In this document: piece by piece, positions 16,502 through 25,564 of the stretch
Numbering within the stretch: the stretch's first letter is position 1
Layout: each line of letters opens with the position of its first letter
DNA from: CAZCDS01 sp964497585
GTDB lineage: Bacteria > Desulfobacterota > Desulfomonilia > Desulfomonilales > Desulfomonilaceae
NCBI GenBank assembly: GCA_964497585.1
Contig: CAZCDS010000005.1
Span: 144,470 to 208,469 of the forward strand
Direction: 5' to 3'
DNA length: 64,000 nucleotides
Notes under the pieces: model-generated
Databases searched by the model: none
The model's input: the letters and a program-made list of their open reading frames with translations, nothing else
Told to the model about the DNA's origin: nothing
Position numbers and translations under genes: made by a program

Positions 16502-18118
16502 ATGGAAGTCATCGACAGCAGAATTGATACCGCAAGCGATGAGTTCAAGGCCAACTACGAAGCCATGGCCGAGATGGTCGCCGAACTCAAGGAAGAGCTG
16601 CGCAAGGCACGCGAGGATCGGTCTGACAAGGCGCGAAAACGCAATGCGCAACTCGGCAAGTTGACGATTCAAGAGCGGTTGGACAAGCTCCTCGACCGGT
16701 ATACTCCCTGGCTGGAAATCGCTCCCCTTGCGGCGAGGGGAATGTACGACGGCAAGGTCCATGCAGCGGGCGCACGGGCGGGTATCGGTCTGATTCACGG
16801 CCGAGAGGTCATTGTGAGCGGGAACGACCCCATGATCAAGGGCGGAACCATCTACCCCCTGGGCGTCAAGAAGACCCTTCGCATTCAGACCATTGCCATG
16901 GAGAACCGGTTGCCGCTCATCATGCTCGTCGATTCGGGGGGCGCTTACCTTCCTTTGCAGGCGGAGATCTTCCCGGACATCGACGACGGCGGCAGAACCT
17001 TCTACAACCAGGCGATCATGTCGAAGATGAATATTCCGCAGATCACTGCGGTCCTCGGCCTCTGCACCGCGGGCGGCGCGTACGTTCCCGCGATGTCCGA
17101 CCACGTGGTTCATGTGAAGGGCACTGGAGCGATCTTCCTTGGCGGTCCTCCTCTGGTTAAGGCTGCAACGGGCGAAGATGTGAGTGCAGAAGACCTCGGC
17201 GGAGCGGATATCCATTGCAGGGAATCGGGGGTCTCGGACTACTTTGCGGAAGACGATGCCCACGCCATGGAGATCGTCCGAGACATCGTTGAAATGCTTC
17301 CCCAGGAGGAGAAGAGCTACATTCCGAGGCGGGCGCCCAAGGACCCGATCTATGATCCACAGGAAATCTGGGGAATCGTCCCGAGGTCCATCTCGACTCC
17401 GTACGACGTGCGGGAAGTGATCGCGAGAATGGTCGACGGATCGGAATTTCTTGAATTCAAAGCACTTTACGGTCCGACCCTCGTCTGCGGATGGGCGTTT
17501 ATACACGGCTACCAGGTGGGGATCCTCGGGAACAACGGGGTGCTCTTCTCGGAGAGTTCTCTCAAAGCGACCCAGTTCATCTCCCTGTGCGATCGACAAG
17601 GCATTCCGCTGATCTTTCTGCAAAACATCCCGGGCTACATTGTCGGCGCTGAGTATGAGCGGGGCGGAATTACCAAGGACGGCCACAAGATGGTTCATGC
17701 GGTGGCCACTGCCACGGTTCCGAAGTTCACGGTGATCGTGGGAGCTTCCTTTGGCGCGGGTAATTACGGTATGTGCGGCAGGGCTTATGGGCCCCGGTTC
17801 CTCTGGATGTGGCCCAACGCTCAGATTGGCGTGATGGGAGGAGAGCAGGCCGCGGATGTCCTCGTGACGGTCAAAAATGACCAGTTGGTCCGGGAAGGTA
17901 ATCCCCCGATGCCGGAAGAGATGGCTGAGCAGATTCGGCAGCCGATCATTCATTCTGCGCTGAAAGAGGGGAACGCGTACTACAGCACGGCGAATCTCTG
18001 GGATGATGGGATCCTCGATCCCGCGCGGACACGGGACGTACTGGGGTTGGCCGTTTCCGTATCCCTCAATTCTCGGCTTGACGAGCGCGATCAAGGCCAC
18101 GGCGTTTTTCGAATGTAG
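16502..18118 (+). CDS. Acyl-CoA carboxylase carboxyltransferase, methylcrotonyl-CoA type
   Basis: Beta (carboxyltransferase) subunit of 538 residues, probably of 3-methylcrotonyl-CoA carboxylase. It moves the carboxyl group between biotin and the acyl-CoA. Diagnostic stretches are VDSGGAYLPLQAEIFPD, GRTFYNQAIMS, GLCTAGGAYVPAMSD, GGPPLVKAATGE and EDLGGADIHC, which follow the MCC beta order rather than propionyl-CoA carboxylase; geranyl-CoA carboxylase is the main alternative. It starts 3 bases after the dehydrogenase gene and is followed by the biotin carboxylase and carrier genes, giving a complete three-polypeptide carboxylase. Confidence 0.92.
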   Translation: MEVIDSRIDTASDEFKANYEAMAEMVAELKEELRKAREDRSDKARKRNAQLGKLTIQERLDKLLDRYTPWLEIAPLAARGMYDGKVHAAGARAGIGLIHGREVIVSGNDPMIKGGTIYPLGVKKTLRIQTIAMENRLPLIMLVDSGGAYLPLQAEIFPDIDDGGRTFYNQAIMSKMNIPQITAVLGLCTAGGAYVPAMSDHVVHVKGTGAIFLGGPPLVKAATGEDVSAEDLGGADIHCRESGVSDYFAEDDAHAMEIVRDIVEMLPQEEKSYIPRRAPKDPIYDPQEIWGIVPRSISTPYDVREVIARMVDGSEFLEFKALYGPTLVCGWAFIHGYQVGILGNNGVLFSESSLKATQFISLCDRQGIPLIFLQNIPGYIVGAEYERGGITKDGHKMVHAVATATVPKFTVIVGASFGAGNYGMCGRAYGPRFLWMWPNAQIGVMGGEQAADVLVTVKNDQLVREGNPPMPEEMAEQIRQPIIHSALKEGNAYYSTANLWDDGILDPARTRDVLGLAVSVSLNSRLDERDQGHGVFRM

Positions 18119-18129
18119 GGGCCGGGTTG

Positions 18130-19629
18130 ATGTTCAAGAAAATACTTGTTGCAAATCGTGGTGAGATCGCGGTCAGGATCATGCGGACCGCAGCAGAGAT
18201 GGGTGTCAAGACCGTCGCGGTGTACTCGGAAGCGGACCGCAGGGCCTTGCACGTGCTCAACGCAAACGAAGCCTTTCTGCTGGGAGAATCCGATCCGCTG
18301 TCGAGCTACCTGAATATCGACAAGATTATCCAGGCCGCAAGAGAGTCCGGCGCGGAGGCGATACACCCCGGATACGGATTCCTGGCGGAGAATTCCACCT
18401 TCGCGAATCGCGTGGCAGAAGAGGGGCTCGTCTTTATCGGTCCGCCTGGAGACGTCCTGGCGCGAGTTGGAGACAAAACCGAAGCTCGCAGAATCATGGC
18501 TGAGTGCAACGTCCCGATCATCCCTGGTATGACTGCGTCCGAAGCCGATCCCGACAAGTTGGCCGAGGCCGCCAAGGAGATGGGTTATCCGGTATTGATC
18601 AAGGCTTCCGCGGGGGGCGGCGGCAAGGGGATGCGGATCGTGGAATCCCCTGAGCAAATTGGCGAAGCGGCTTCCCTTGCAGCGAGCGAGGCGCTTGGGG
18701 CATTCGGTGATGGATCGATCTACCTGGAGAAGTATCTCGAGAAGCCGCGTCACGTGGAATTCCAAATACTTGCCGACACTCATGGTAATGTGGTGCACCT
18801 CTTTGAGCGAGAGTGCTCCGTCCAGCGACGACACCAGAAGATCATTGAGGAGACTCCTTCCCCTGCACTCACCGAGGATCTTCGGGCCCGTATGGGCGAG
18901 GCCGCACTCGTCGCGGCCCGGGCCTCGGGGTACGTCAATGCGGGCACGGTTGAGTTCCTGCTCGATCGGAATGGTGAGTTCTATTTCCTCGAGGTCAACG
19001 CTCGCCTGCAGGTGGAGCATCCCGTAACCGAGATGACTACGGGACTGGACCTCGTACGCAGGCAGTTGGAGATTGCCGCGGGCGAGCCTCTGCCGTTCAC
19101 GCAGGAGGAAATTTCGCGTAAAGGACACGCGATCGAGTGCCGAATCTACGCGGAGGATGCCGAGGCCGACTTCATGCCGTCTCCCGGACAGATACTCTAT
19201 TTCCGTTCCGCGGAGGGTCCGGGCGTACGGTACGACCACGGATTATACTCCGGCTTTGAAGTGCCGGTTCACTACGATCCCATACTGGCCAAACTCATCG
19301 TCTGGGCTGAAGATAGGCCCTCTGCCTGCGATCGAATGGTACGGGGGTTGAAGGAGAGCGTGGTGCTGGGGGTTAAGACACCCATTGAGTTCCTCATCGA
19401 TGTTGTCTCGTCTGAGGCTTTTCGCTCGGGAGAAATACATACCCACTTCATCGAGGATAATTTTTCCCAGTGGCGGCCGGATACCGGAGGCGATGTGACA
19501 GCCGCGCTTGCCTTCACTGCGAGCGAGATGCTCGGCATACGCCAGGTGAGTGCCCCGGGAAACCTTTCTGAGCGCAGCGACTTGCCCTCTCCTTGGCAGA
19601 CCCTTGGGAGCTGGCAACTGATGAAATAA
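18130..19629 (+). CDS. Biotin carboxylase subunit of acyl-CoA carboxylase
   Basis: ATP-grasp enzyme of 499 residues that carboxylates biotin with bicarbonate and ATP. Visible are MFKKILVANRGEIAVRI, HPGYGFLAEN, the ATP lid GGGGKGMRIV, ERECSVQRRHQK, and EVNARLQVEHPVTE with the catalytic residues. It is a little longer than stand-alone AccC (~450) and lacks the biotin lysine, which is on the next polypeptide. I use the ATG at 18130 rather than the TTG just before it. Together with the preceding beta subunit it forms the MCC-type carboxylase. Confidence 0.94.
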   Translation: MFKKILVANRGEIAVRIMRTAAEMGVKTVAVYSEADRRALHVLNANEAFLLGESDPLSSYLNIDKIIQAARESGAEAIHPGYGFLAENSTFANRVAEEGLVFIGPPGDVLARVGDKTEARRIMAECNVPIIPGMTASEADPDKLAEAAKEMGYPVLIKASAGGGGKGMRIVESPEQIGEAASLAASEALGAFGDGSIYLEKYLEKPRHVEFQILADTHGNVVHLFERECSVQRRHQKIIEETPSPALTEDLRARMGEAALVAARASGYVNAGTVEFLLDRNGEFYFLEVNARLQVEHPVTEMTTGLDLVRRQLEIAAGEPLPFTQEEISRKGHAIECRIYAEDAEADFMPSPGQILYFRSAEGPGVRYDHGLYSGFEVPVHYDPILAKLIVWAEDRPSACDRMVRGLKESVVLGVKTPIEFLIDVVSSEAFRSGEIHTHFIEDNFSQWRPDTGGDVTAALAFTASEMLGIRQVSAPGNLSERSDLPSPWQTLGSWQLMK

Positions 19630-19682
19630 TAGGAGGCGGAAACGGCTCGCCGCAACATAGATTCGGAGCCGGAGTCATCCCC

Positions 19683-20207
19683 ATGGAATACAGAGTAAAG
19701 GTCGGCGAGGACATCCATGTAGTGGAAGCGAGTGACCTCGACAGCTTGCAAGCGAGCCCCGTCAAGGTCGGTGAGAAGACTATGGATGTTGCTGCGGCGA
19801 CTGTTTCACCGTCTCACCTCCATCTTCGCGTCAACGGTCGACCCATGAACGTCTATGTGGCTGCGACTCAGGATGGGACTTGGGTCTGGGCCGACGGGCG
19901 GGCACGTCTCGCGCAGGACGCGGACCAGATTGTACGACGGCGGTCCCGTGGACCGGGCGGCGCAGCCCCGTCCGCCGTTACCCCGCCCACGCCGGCAACC
20001 GTGGTACGGATCCTCGCCGAGGTCGGGCAGAGTGTCACGAGAGGCACGCCTCTCGTGGTGGTCTCTGCCATGAAAATGGAGATCACCCTGTCCGCGCCCT
20101 ACGACGGAGTGGTCACCGCGGTGAACACGGAAGAGGGATCAGCGGTAAGTCCGGGCGAAATCCTCGTGGATATTGAGAAACAGCCGGAGGAAGAAGCGGA
20201 TGAGTGA
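19683..20207 (+). CDS. Biotin carboxyl carrier protein with BT-like N-terminal domain
   Basis: 174 residues. The C-terminal ~75 form a biotinyl domain with the biotinylated lysine in SAMKMEITL, flanked by a VVRILAEVGQSV strand. The first ~95 residues (HLRVNGRPMNVYVA, DGTWVWADGRARL) resemble the BT linker domain between biotin carboxylase and carrier in one-piece MCC alpha chains. The alpha chain is thus split into two genes here, 53 bases apart and in different frames. ATG at 19683 is used. It overlaps the next gene by 8 bases. Confidence 0.92.
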   Translation: MEYRVKVGEDIHVVEASDLDSLQASPVKVGEKTMDVAAATVSPSHLHLRVNGRPMNVYVAATQDGTWVWADGRARLAQDADQIVRRRSRGPGGAAPSAVTPPTPATVVRILAEVGQSVTRGTPLVVVSAMKMEITLSAPYDGVVTAVNTEEGSAVSPGEILVDIEKQPEEEADE

Positions 20208-20973
20208 ACCGGAACTCCTGTACGAAGTCAAGGACGCAGTGGCCTGGCTCACTATCAACAGGGAAGTCCGTCGCAACGCGTTGAGCCTCGAGATGATTGA
20301 TCTCTTCCACGAGTATCTCGACCGCGTGGAAGCCGACGACGCTATCAGGGTGGTCTGTTTGACCGCGACGGGTGAGAAGGCGTTCTGCTCCGGAGCCGAC
20401 CTGGCGACAAGCTTCGAAGGGGAAGAGACCGCGGCCGGCGCGCGAAAATACGCGGGATTGCTCAAGAGAATGGCGGCTTTCTCCAAGCCGATCGTCGCTC
20501 GCGTGAACGGGCACTGCATGGCAGGCGGAATGGGATTCATGCTCTCCTCAGACATCGTTTACGCACGTGAAGGGGTGAAATTCGGCACGCCGGAAGTCAA
20601 TGTGGGCCTCTTCCCCATGATGATCGGCGCGTTGATTTTTCGGAACGCCACCCGCAAGAAGGCGCTCGAGATGATCTACACCGCCCGGATGCTGACGGCG
20701 TCGGACGCAGAAGACATGGGACTCATTACAAAGGCCGTCCCGCGGGAAGAGCTTGACGGACTCGTGCAGGAGACCTTGAACACGATAGCGGGCAAGGCGC
20801 CCCTTGCCATCAAGATCGGGAGGCAGGCGCTCGCCGCGGCCGAGGATCGTACGCTCAACGAGGCATTGGATTACCTTTGCGAGAAGCTTGCAGAAGTCGT
20901 CTCGACCGAGGACGCCAAAGAAGGACTCATGGCCTTCATGCAGAAGAGACGACCCGAGTGGAAGGGGCGGTGA
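20200..20973 (+). CDS. Enoyl-CoA hydratase/isomerase, methylglutaconyl-CoA hydratase-like
   Basis: Crotonase-fold protein of 257 residues. The oxyanion-hole segments are FCSGADL and NGHCMAGGMGF, and one catalytic Glu is in FGTPEVNVGLFP. The second Glu of classical crotonase (GGGxE) is absent: the loop reads GGMGF, a pattern also seen in LiuC-type methylglutaconyl-CoA hydratases. That fits its position directly behind the MCC-type carboxylase. The start MSEPELLYE overlaps the carrier-protein stop by 8 bases. Confidence 0.9.
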   Translation: MSEPELLYEVKDAVAWLTINREVRRNALSLEMIDLFHEYLDRVEADDAIRVVCLTATGEKAFCSGADLATSFEGEETAAGARKYAGLLKRMAAFSKPIVARVNGHCMAGGMGFMLSSDIVYAREGVKFGTPEVNVGLFPMMIGALIFRNATRKKALEMIYTARMLTASDAEDMGLITKAVPREELDGLVQETLNTIAGKAPLAIKIGRQALAAAEDRTLNEALDYLCEKLAEVVSTEDAKEGLMAFMQKRRPEWKGR

Positions 20974-21058
20974 GGGAGATTGCGGATCGGGATAGGAACC
21001 AAGACTCCGCTTGTGGCCCTCCGAGAATCAGGCTGGTGTTAAGGAGGTTGTGGAAAGG

Positions 21059-21946
21059 ATGTCTTCCTTGTGGATCAGAGATAACCAGGATTTCGAACGA
21101 CCCTGCATGATCACCTGCGCACTCTCGGGAGTCGTGGCGAACCGGAACCAATGTCCCGCCATTCCATACACTCCCGAGGAATACGCTGAGCAGGCAAAGG
21201 CCGCGTACGAGGCAGGTGCGGCCGTGGTTCATGTCCACGCTCGCACCCGGGAAGGCCTCCCCAGCTACGAGGTCGCCGACTACCGCGACATCTCCGCCGC
21301 GATTACCGACGCGTGTCCAATCATTATCAACTTTTCCACCGGCGCCATCAACATCACCACCGAGCAGAAAACGGCTCACATCAAGGCTATCAAGCCGGCC
21401 ATCGGCGCGTTGAACATGGGTTCCATGAATTACGCGAAGTACAACCCGAAGAAGAAGAGCTTTGTCTTCGAGTTCGTCTTTCCCAATCCGTTCACCGAGA
21501 TTGTACAGATCGTGAAGGCGATGAACGAGGTTCGGACGAAACCCGAGATGGAGTGCTTCGACCTTGGGCACGTGGGAAATTCCTATCCGCTGATCGATAT
21601 GGGACTGCTCGAGCCGCCATATCAGTACAGCCTCATCATGGGCGTGGTGGGCGGGATACCGCCGACCATTCCGAACCTCGTCAAGATGGTTGAGATGCTG
21701 CCCCCGCGGAGCGATTGGGAGGTCATCGGTATCAGCCTTGACCAATGGCGCCTCCTTGCCGGGGCGATCTCTCTGGGAGGCAACATCAGGGTAGGGCTTG
21801 AAGACAACTTCTACCTCAGTCCGGGCAAGATGGCCGCATCAAACGGGGATCTCGTAAAAAAAGCCGCTCGCATGGTTCGTGATCAGGGCAGAGCGGTCGC
21901 GTCCGTGGAGGAATGCAGGGAACGCCTCGGACTCGTCAACAGGTAA
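21059..21946 (+). CDS. Beta-keto acid cleavage enzyme (BKACE/DUF849 family)
   Basis: About 295-residue TIM-barrel, Zn-dependent protein. Family members condense a beta-keto acid with acetyl-CoA, releasing acetoacetate and a new acyl-CoA; the founder is 3-keto-5-aminohexanoate cleavage enzyme. Seen: the N-terminal ITCALSG, the zinc histidines in VVHVHART, and the late GLEDN with its conserved Glu. Substrate cannot be assigned. In an operon with MCC-type enzymes it occupies the place where HMG-CoA lyase would be expected. The ATG at 21059 follows an AAGGAGG sequence; an upstream GTG at 21011 is also in frame. Confidence 0.88.
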   Translation: MSSLWIRDNQDFERPCMITCALSGVVANRNQCPAIPYTPEEYAEQAKAAYEAGAAVVHVHARTREGLPSYEVADYRDISAAITDACPIIINFSTGAINITTEQKTAHIKAIKPAIGALNMGSMNYAKYNPKKKSFVFEFVFPNPFTEIVQIVKAMNEVRTKPEMECFDLGHVGNSYPLIDMGLLEPPYQYSLIMGVVGGIPPTIPNLVKMVEMLPPRSDWEVIGISLDQWRLLAGAISLGGNIRVGLEDNFYLSPGKMAASNGDLVKKAARMVRDQGRAVASVEECRERLGLVNR

Positions 21947-21966
21947 GGAGCGGGAGGCCCGTTGAG

Positions 21967-22770
21967 ATGGATTTTCAATTCGGACTGAGTTACGATAAGC
22001 TCGAAGTGGGGATGAAGGACTCCTTCACCAAGACCATTACCGAGACGGACGTGTATCTCTTCGCGGGGATCAGTGGGGACTTCAATCCCATGCATGTCAA
22101 CGAGGAATTCGCCAAGCTGACGCCCTTCGGGACGCGCATTGCACACGGCGGACTCCCGCAGTGCCTGATCGCCCCGGTCCTCGGCATGAAGCTGCCGGGA
22201 CTGGGGACCATAGCGGTTGAGATAAGGACTCGATTCAAAGCGCCCACCTTCTTTGGTGACACGATTACCGCGTCCGCGGAGGTCGTCGAGAAGATCGAGG
22301 AGAAGAGGCGAGTAAAGCTGAAGCTGACCTGGGTCAACCAGCGGGGAGAGACCGTGGCTACGGGAGAGGCCGAAGTCATTCCTCCGCCCAATCCGGAAGA
22401 GTTCATCTCCGGCAAGACTACGAGAGAGGAAAAGAAAATGGCATTGGAGTCAGTCAAGGAAGTATTCGAGACGATGCCCAAGGTATTCAACGCGAGCGCT
22501 GCCTCAGGTGTGAACGCAGTCTTCCAGTTCCATATCACGGGCGGCGAGGCGGGTGACTGGCACGTAACAGTCAAGGACGGCGCCTGCCAGGTTGCCGAAG
22601 GCGTCAGCGATTCCCCCACGGTGAGCCTCACCATGGCAGACGTCGACTGGATCGCCATGTGCAACGGTCAGCTCGACGGGATGAGCGCGTTCATGAGTGG
22701 TAAACTCAAGGCAACCGGCGACATCATGATGGCACAGCGAATCCCGAGCATGTTCCCCTTGCAGTCGTAG
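21967..22770 (+). CDS. MaoC-like hydratase fused to SCP2 sterol-carrier domain
   Basis: 267 residues. Residues ~1-150 are a hot-dog MaoC dehydratase/(R)-enoyl-CoA hydratase with the motif SGDFNPMHVNEEFA and IAHGGL, which carry the catalytic Asp and His. Residues ~160-267 are an SCP2 domain (KVFNASAASGVNAVFQFHITG, SPTVSLTMADVDWIAM, GKLKATGDIMMAQRI), which binds lipids or acyl-CoAs. The hydratase-SCP2 order is that of the C-terminal half of eukaryotic peroxisomal MFE-2. At the domain boundary an ATG at 22438 is preceded by GAGAGG, so a free SCP2 protein could also be made. It follows the BKACE gene by 20 bases. Confidence 0.9.
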   Translation: MDFQFGLSYDKLEVGMKDSFTKTITETDVYLFAGISGDFNPMHVNEEFAKLTPFGTRIAHGGLPQCLIAPVLGMKLPGLGTIAVEIRTRFKAPTFFGDTITASAEVVEKIEEKRRVKLKLTWVNQRGETVATGEAEVIPPPNPEEFISGKTTREEKKMALESVKEVFETMPKVFNASAASGVNAVFQFHITGGEAGDWHVTVKDGACQVAEGVSDSPTVSLTMADVDWIAMCNGQLDGMSAFMSGKLKATGDIMMAQRIPSMFPLQS

Positions 22771-22800
22771 CCCATCCCCCACAGGCTGGAGGGATGGGGC

Positions 22801-23943
22801 ATGATCAGTAGCACGGACTACTTCGGTGAGTCACACAATATACTCAGGCGGACCGTAGCCCGCTTTGTGGAGCGAGAGATATCTCCGTTCATCGACGAGT
22901 GGGAAGAGGCGGGTGAGTTCCCCCGCGAACTCTACCGCAAGGCAGCGGAGGTCGGCATCCTGGGTGTGGCGTACCCGGAAGAATGGAGCGGCTTCGACAG
23001 CGACATCTTCCACGAGATTGTGGTTACCGAAGAGCTGCTCAAATGTAGCTCAGGAGGCCTGGCGGCCGGCTTGATGTCACACAACATCGCGTTGCCGCCA
23101 ATTATAGCCCTGGGCAACCGGAAGCAGAAAGAGCGCTTCATCCCTCCAGTACTGAGCGGCGAAAGAATCGCCGCTCTCGGCATAACCGAACCCGGCGGTG
23201 GATCGGACGTCGCGAACATCAGAACCCGCGCTGTTCGGGACGGAGACTCCTATGTGGTCAACGGCTCCAAGACAATGATCACGTCAGGGAGTCGCGCGGA
23301 CCAGGTAACCGTCGCCGTCCGCACGGGCGTGCCGGGCCACAGGGGAGTCAGTCTTCTCGTCGTTGAGACGGATACTCCCGGATTTTCCGTTTCCCGGAAG
23401 CTCAGGAAGATGGGCTGGTGGGCATCCGACACCGGGGAGTTGATCCTCGAGGATGTCCGGGTCCCTGTCGAGAACCTTCTCGGCGAGGAAGGTGCGGGCT
23501 TCTACGGCATTATGCACAATTTCCAGAAGGAGCGGCTCTACCTGGCGCTCATGGCCAATGCTACCGCGCAGTTGGCTCTGGACTTATCGATCAAATACGC
23601 CAAGGAGCGAGAGGCTTTCGGTAGACCCATTGTCGGGTTCCAGGTCACCCGCCACAAGCTCGTGGATATGGCCACCCTCGTGGAGGTCAGCCGAGAATTC
23701 ACCTATCGCGTGGCAGCCAAGATTCAGGCCGGGGAGAACATGGTCAAGGAGATCTCCATGGCCAAGATCTTCTCCGCGGATATCTGCGACAAGGTCTGCC
23801 ACGCTGCGGTCCAGATTCACGGCGGATACGGGTACATGCGGGAGTACGTCGTGGAACGGCTCTATCGTGACAGCCGCATTCTGTCCATCGGAGGCGGCAC
23901 GAGCGAGATCATGAAGGAGATCATCTCGAAAATGATCCTCTGA
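22801..23943 (+). CDS. Acyl-CoA dehydrogenase (third in operon)
   Basis: 380-residue FAD enzyme with LGITEPGGGSD, QIHGGYGYM, VERLYRDSRI and SIGGGTSEI. The MCAD-type Glu is absent at the last site, but the helix-G position reads KERLYLAL with the expected Glu, so it should be an active isovaleryl/long-chain-type dehydrogenase. It is the more canonical of the three dehydrogenases in the cluster. It starts 30 bases after the MaoC-SCP2 gene and is followed 21 bases later by the M24 peptidase. Confidence 0.94.
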   Translation: MISSTDYFGESHNILRRTVARFVEREISPFIDEWEEAGEFPRELYRKAAEVGILGVAYPEEWSGFDSDIFHEIVVTEELLKCSSGGLAAGLMSHNIALPPIIALGNRKQKERFIPPVLSGERIAALGITEPGGGSDVANIRTRAVRDGDSYVVNGSKTMITSGSRADQVTVAVRTGVPGHRGVSLLVVETDTPGFSVSRKLRKMGWWASDTGELILEDVRVPVENLLGEEGAGFYGIMHNFQKERLYLALMANATAQLALDLSIKYAKEREAFGRPIVGFQVTRHKLVDMATLVEVSREFTYRVAAKIQAGENMVKEISMAKIFSADICDKVCHAAVQIHGGYGYMREYVVERLYRDSRILSIGGGTSEIMKEIISKMIL

Positions 23944-23964
23944 TCGGTACCAACGAGCGAGCAG

Positions 23965-25209
23965 ATGACACGCCGCAGCGAACACATCGACGCAGGAGCG
24001 ATCTCACCCGGAATATCACCGATCCGATCATCAGCTCCCAAGCAGGAAATCGACCAGCGCATCGACCGATTGAAGCATGGCATGTCGCGAGAGGGTTTGT
24101 ATGGCGCGCTCATCGTACAAACGGCAGACTTGATCTATTATGCCGGCACCGCTCAGGATGCCCACCTCTTCGTACCGGTGGATGGTGATCCCGTCCTCAT
24201 GGTCAGGAAGAGCTACGGAAGGGCGTGCGACGAATCGCCTCTTGAGAATATTGTGGCGGTCACGAAGCTTGCCATGATCGCGGACATGGTTTCCTCGCAT
24301 GCAAGCCCAGACGGGCTCGCCATTGGAATGGAACTGGACGTGCTTCCTGTGAACAATTACACGGCCTATCGAACCCTTCTTCCCGAAAGCGACATCCAGG
24401 ACGTCTCGCCGCTAATCCGGCGTTTGAGGATGGTCAAATCACGGTACGAGCTCGAAAGAATTAATGAAGCGGCGAACCTGAACGATCGCATGTTCGAACA
24501 GGTGGCGAAGATCCTGAAGCCTGGGATGACAGAGATCGCATTCGCTGGTCGGCTCGAAGCCTTTTACCGGGAATGTGGGCACCAGGGGTACGTCCGGGTA
24601 AGGAGTTTTAATCAGGAGGTTTTCTACGGTCACCTCATGTCCGGCTCAAATCTCGCTGTCGCCGGCAGTGCGCTGGGGCCTACGGGCGGCGCCGGACCCC
24701 ATGCCTCTTTCCCTCAGAGCGCCGGTCTCAAGACTATAGCCAGAAACGAGCCGGTAATGATCGACTACGTGGGAATCCATGAGGGCTACATGGTCGACCA
24801 GGCGAGGATATTCTCTCTGGGGCAGCTTGACGAAAGATTTCACCAAGCTCATGACACGGCTCTCGCGATCCAGGAGGCCGCCGTGTGCAGAGGTGTTCCG
24901 GGTACTCCCGTCGAGGAGTTATACTTCACTGCCCTCCGCATTGCCAGGGATGCCGGGCTCGCGGACCATTTCATGGGCTCCGGATCCCCCGTTCAGTTCC
25001 TTGGTCACGGACTCGGCCTCGAAATCGATGAATGGCCGGTCGTTGGCAGGAATTCTCCTCACGTCTTGGAACAGGGAATGGTTCTCGCTCTTGAACCGAA
25101 ATTCATCTTTCCCGGTCAAGGGCTGGCCGGGATTGAGAACACCTTCGTTGTTGCCGAAAAGGGCTTGGAGAGGCTTACCCATTTTGACGATGCCATTCAA
25201 ACGATCTGA
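23965..25209 (+). CDS. M24-family metallopeptidase (Xaa-Pro aminopeptidase-like)
   Basis: 414 residues in two parts: an N-terminal creatinase-like domain (~45-170) and a C-terminal pita-bread peptidase domain. All five metal ligands of M24 are visible in order: Asp in MIDYVGIHEG, Asp in MVDQARIF, His in LGHGLGLEIDE, Glu in LEPKFIFPG and Glu in GIENTFVV. It could be a proline peptidase or a related C-N hydrolase. It is the last gene of the acyl-CoA operon, 21 bases after a dehydrogenase. This suggests it supplies amino acids, or acts on a conjugated substrate of the pathway. Confidence 0.9.
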   Translation: MTRRSEHIDAGAISPGISPIRSSAPKQEIDQRIDRLKHGMSREGLYGALIVQTADLIYYAGTAQDAHLFVPVDGDPVLMVRKSYGRACDESPLENIVAVTKLAMIADMVSSHASPDGLAIGMELDVLPVNNYTAYRTLLPESDIQDVSPLIRRLRMVKSRYELERINEAANLNDRMFEQVAKILKPGMTEIAFAGRLEAFYRECGHQGYVRVRSFNQEVFYGHLMSGSNLAVAGSALGPTGGAGPHASFPQSAGLKTIARNEPVMIDYVGIHEGYMVDQARIFSLGQLDERFHQAHDTALAIQEAAVCRGVPGTPVEELYFTALRIARDAGLADHFMGSGSPVQFLGHGLGLEIDEWPVVGRNSPHVLEQGMVLALEPKFIFPGQGLAGIENTFVVAEKGLERLTHFDDAIQTI

Positions 25210-25564
25210 CACGGTCGGCCAAGTGTGAGTGGACCCTACGAGTGCTCTTGCAGCGACTCGTTGGGATCAGCATGTCCGGTCCGGCAGAGTTGCGAGCGCC
25301 TCTCAGGTCCGATCCCAGAAGGAGAGGAACACTGCACGGAGAAAGAAAGACCTCTCGAAAGCCCGTCGCTGCCGTTTCCCGTATGAAGGAGCTCCTGAGA
25401 GGCCATTGTCGAACATTGCACAGGGCCGAGGAGACCGGGGACCGCAATGACCTGCGATGCTACTCCGGGGAGCAGCCCACTACCAAGATCGAAGCGTTTG
25501 TAGAGCAGCCCGGCTAGAGGCTGCGGCGACCGAACGGAACCCTCGCCATCCTTGACTCGGAAGA
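25210..25564. other. Non-coding gap between convergent genes
   Basis: About 355 bases between the ends of the M24 peptidase gene and ldcA. Several short ORFs cross it (the longest 25242-25517 on plus) but none has a ribosome site or a recognisable protein. I see no clear terminator, tRNA or repeat. Confidence 0.5.

Noticed and set aside
16079..18100. 673-codon minus-strand ORF antisense to the carboxyltransferase
   Set aside because: It lies opposite a clear MCC-type beta subunit and has the His/Arg-rich composition of a shadow frame; no motif or ribosome site.
18091..19239. 382-codon minus-strand ORF antisense to biotin carboxylase
   Set aside because: The plus-strand ORF encodes an unmistakable biotin carboxylase; the antisense frame has no recognisable domain.
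25242..25517. Short plus-strand ORF in the gap before ldcA
   Set aside because: No ribosome site, no recognisable sequence, and Arg-rich composition typical of GC-rich noise.
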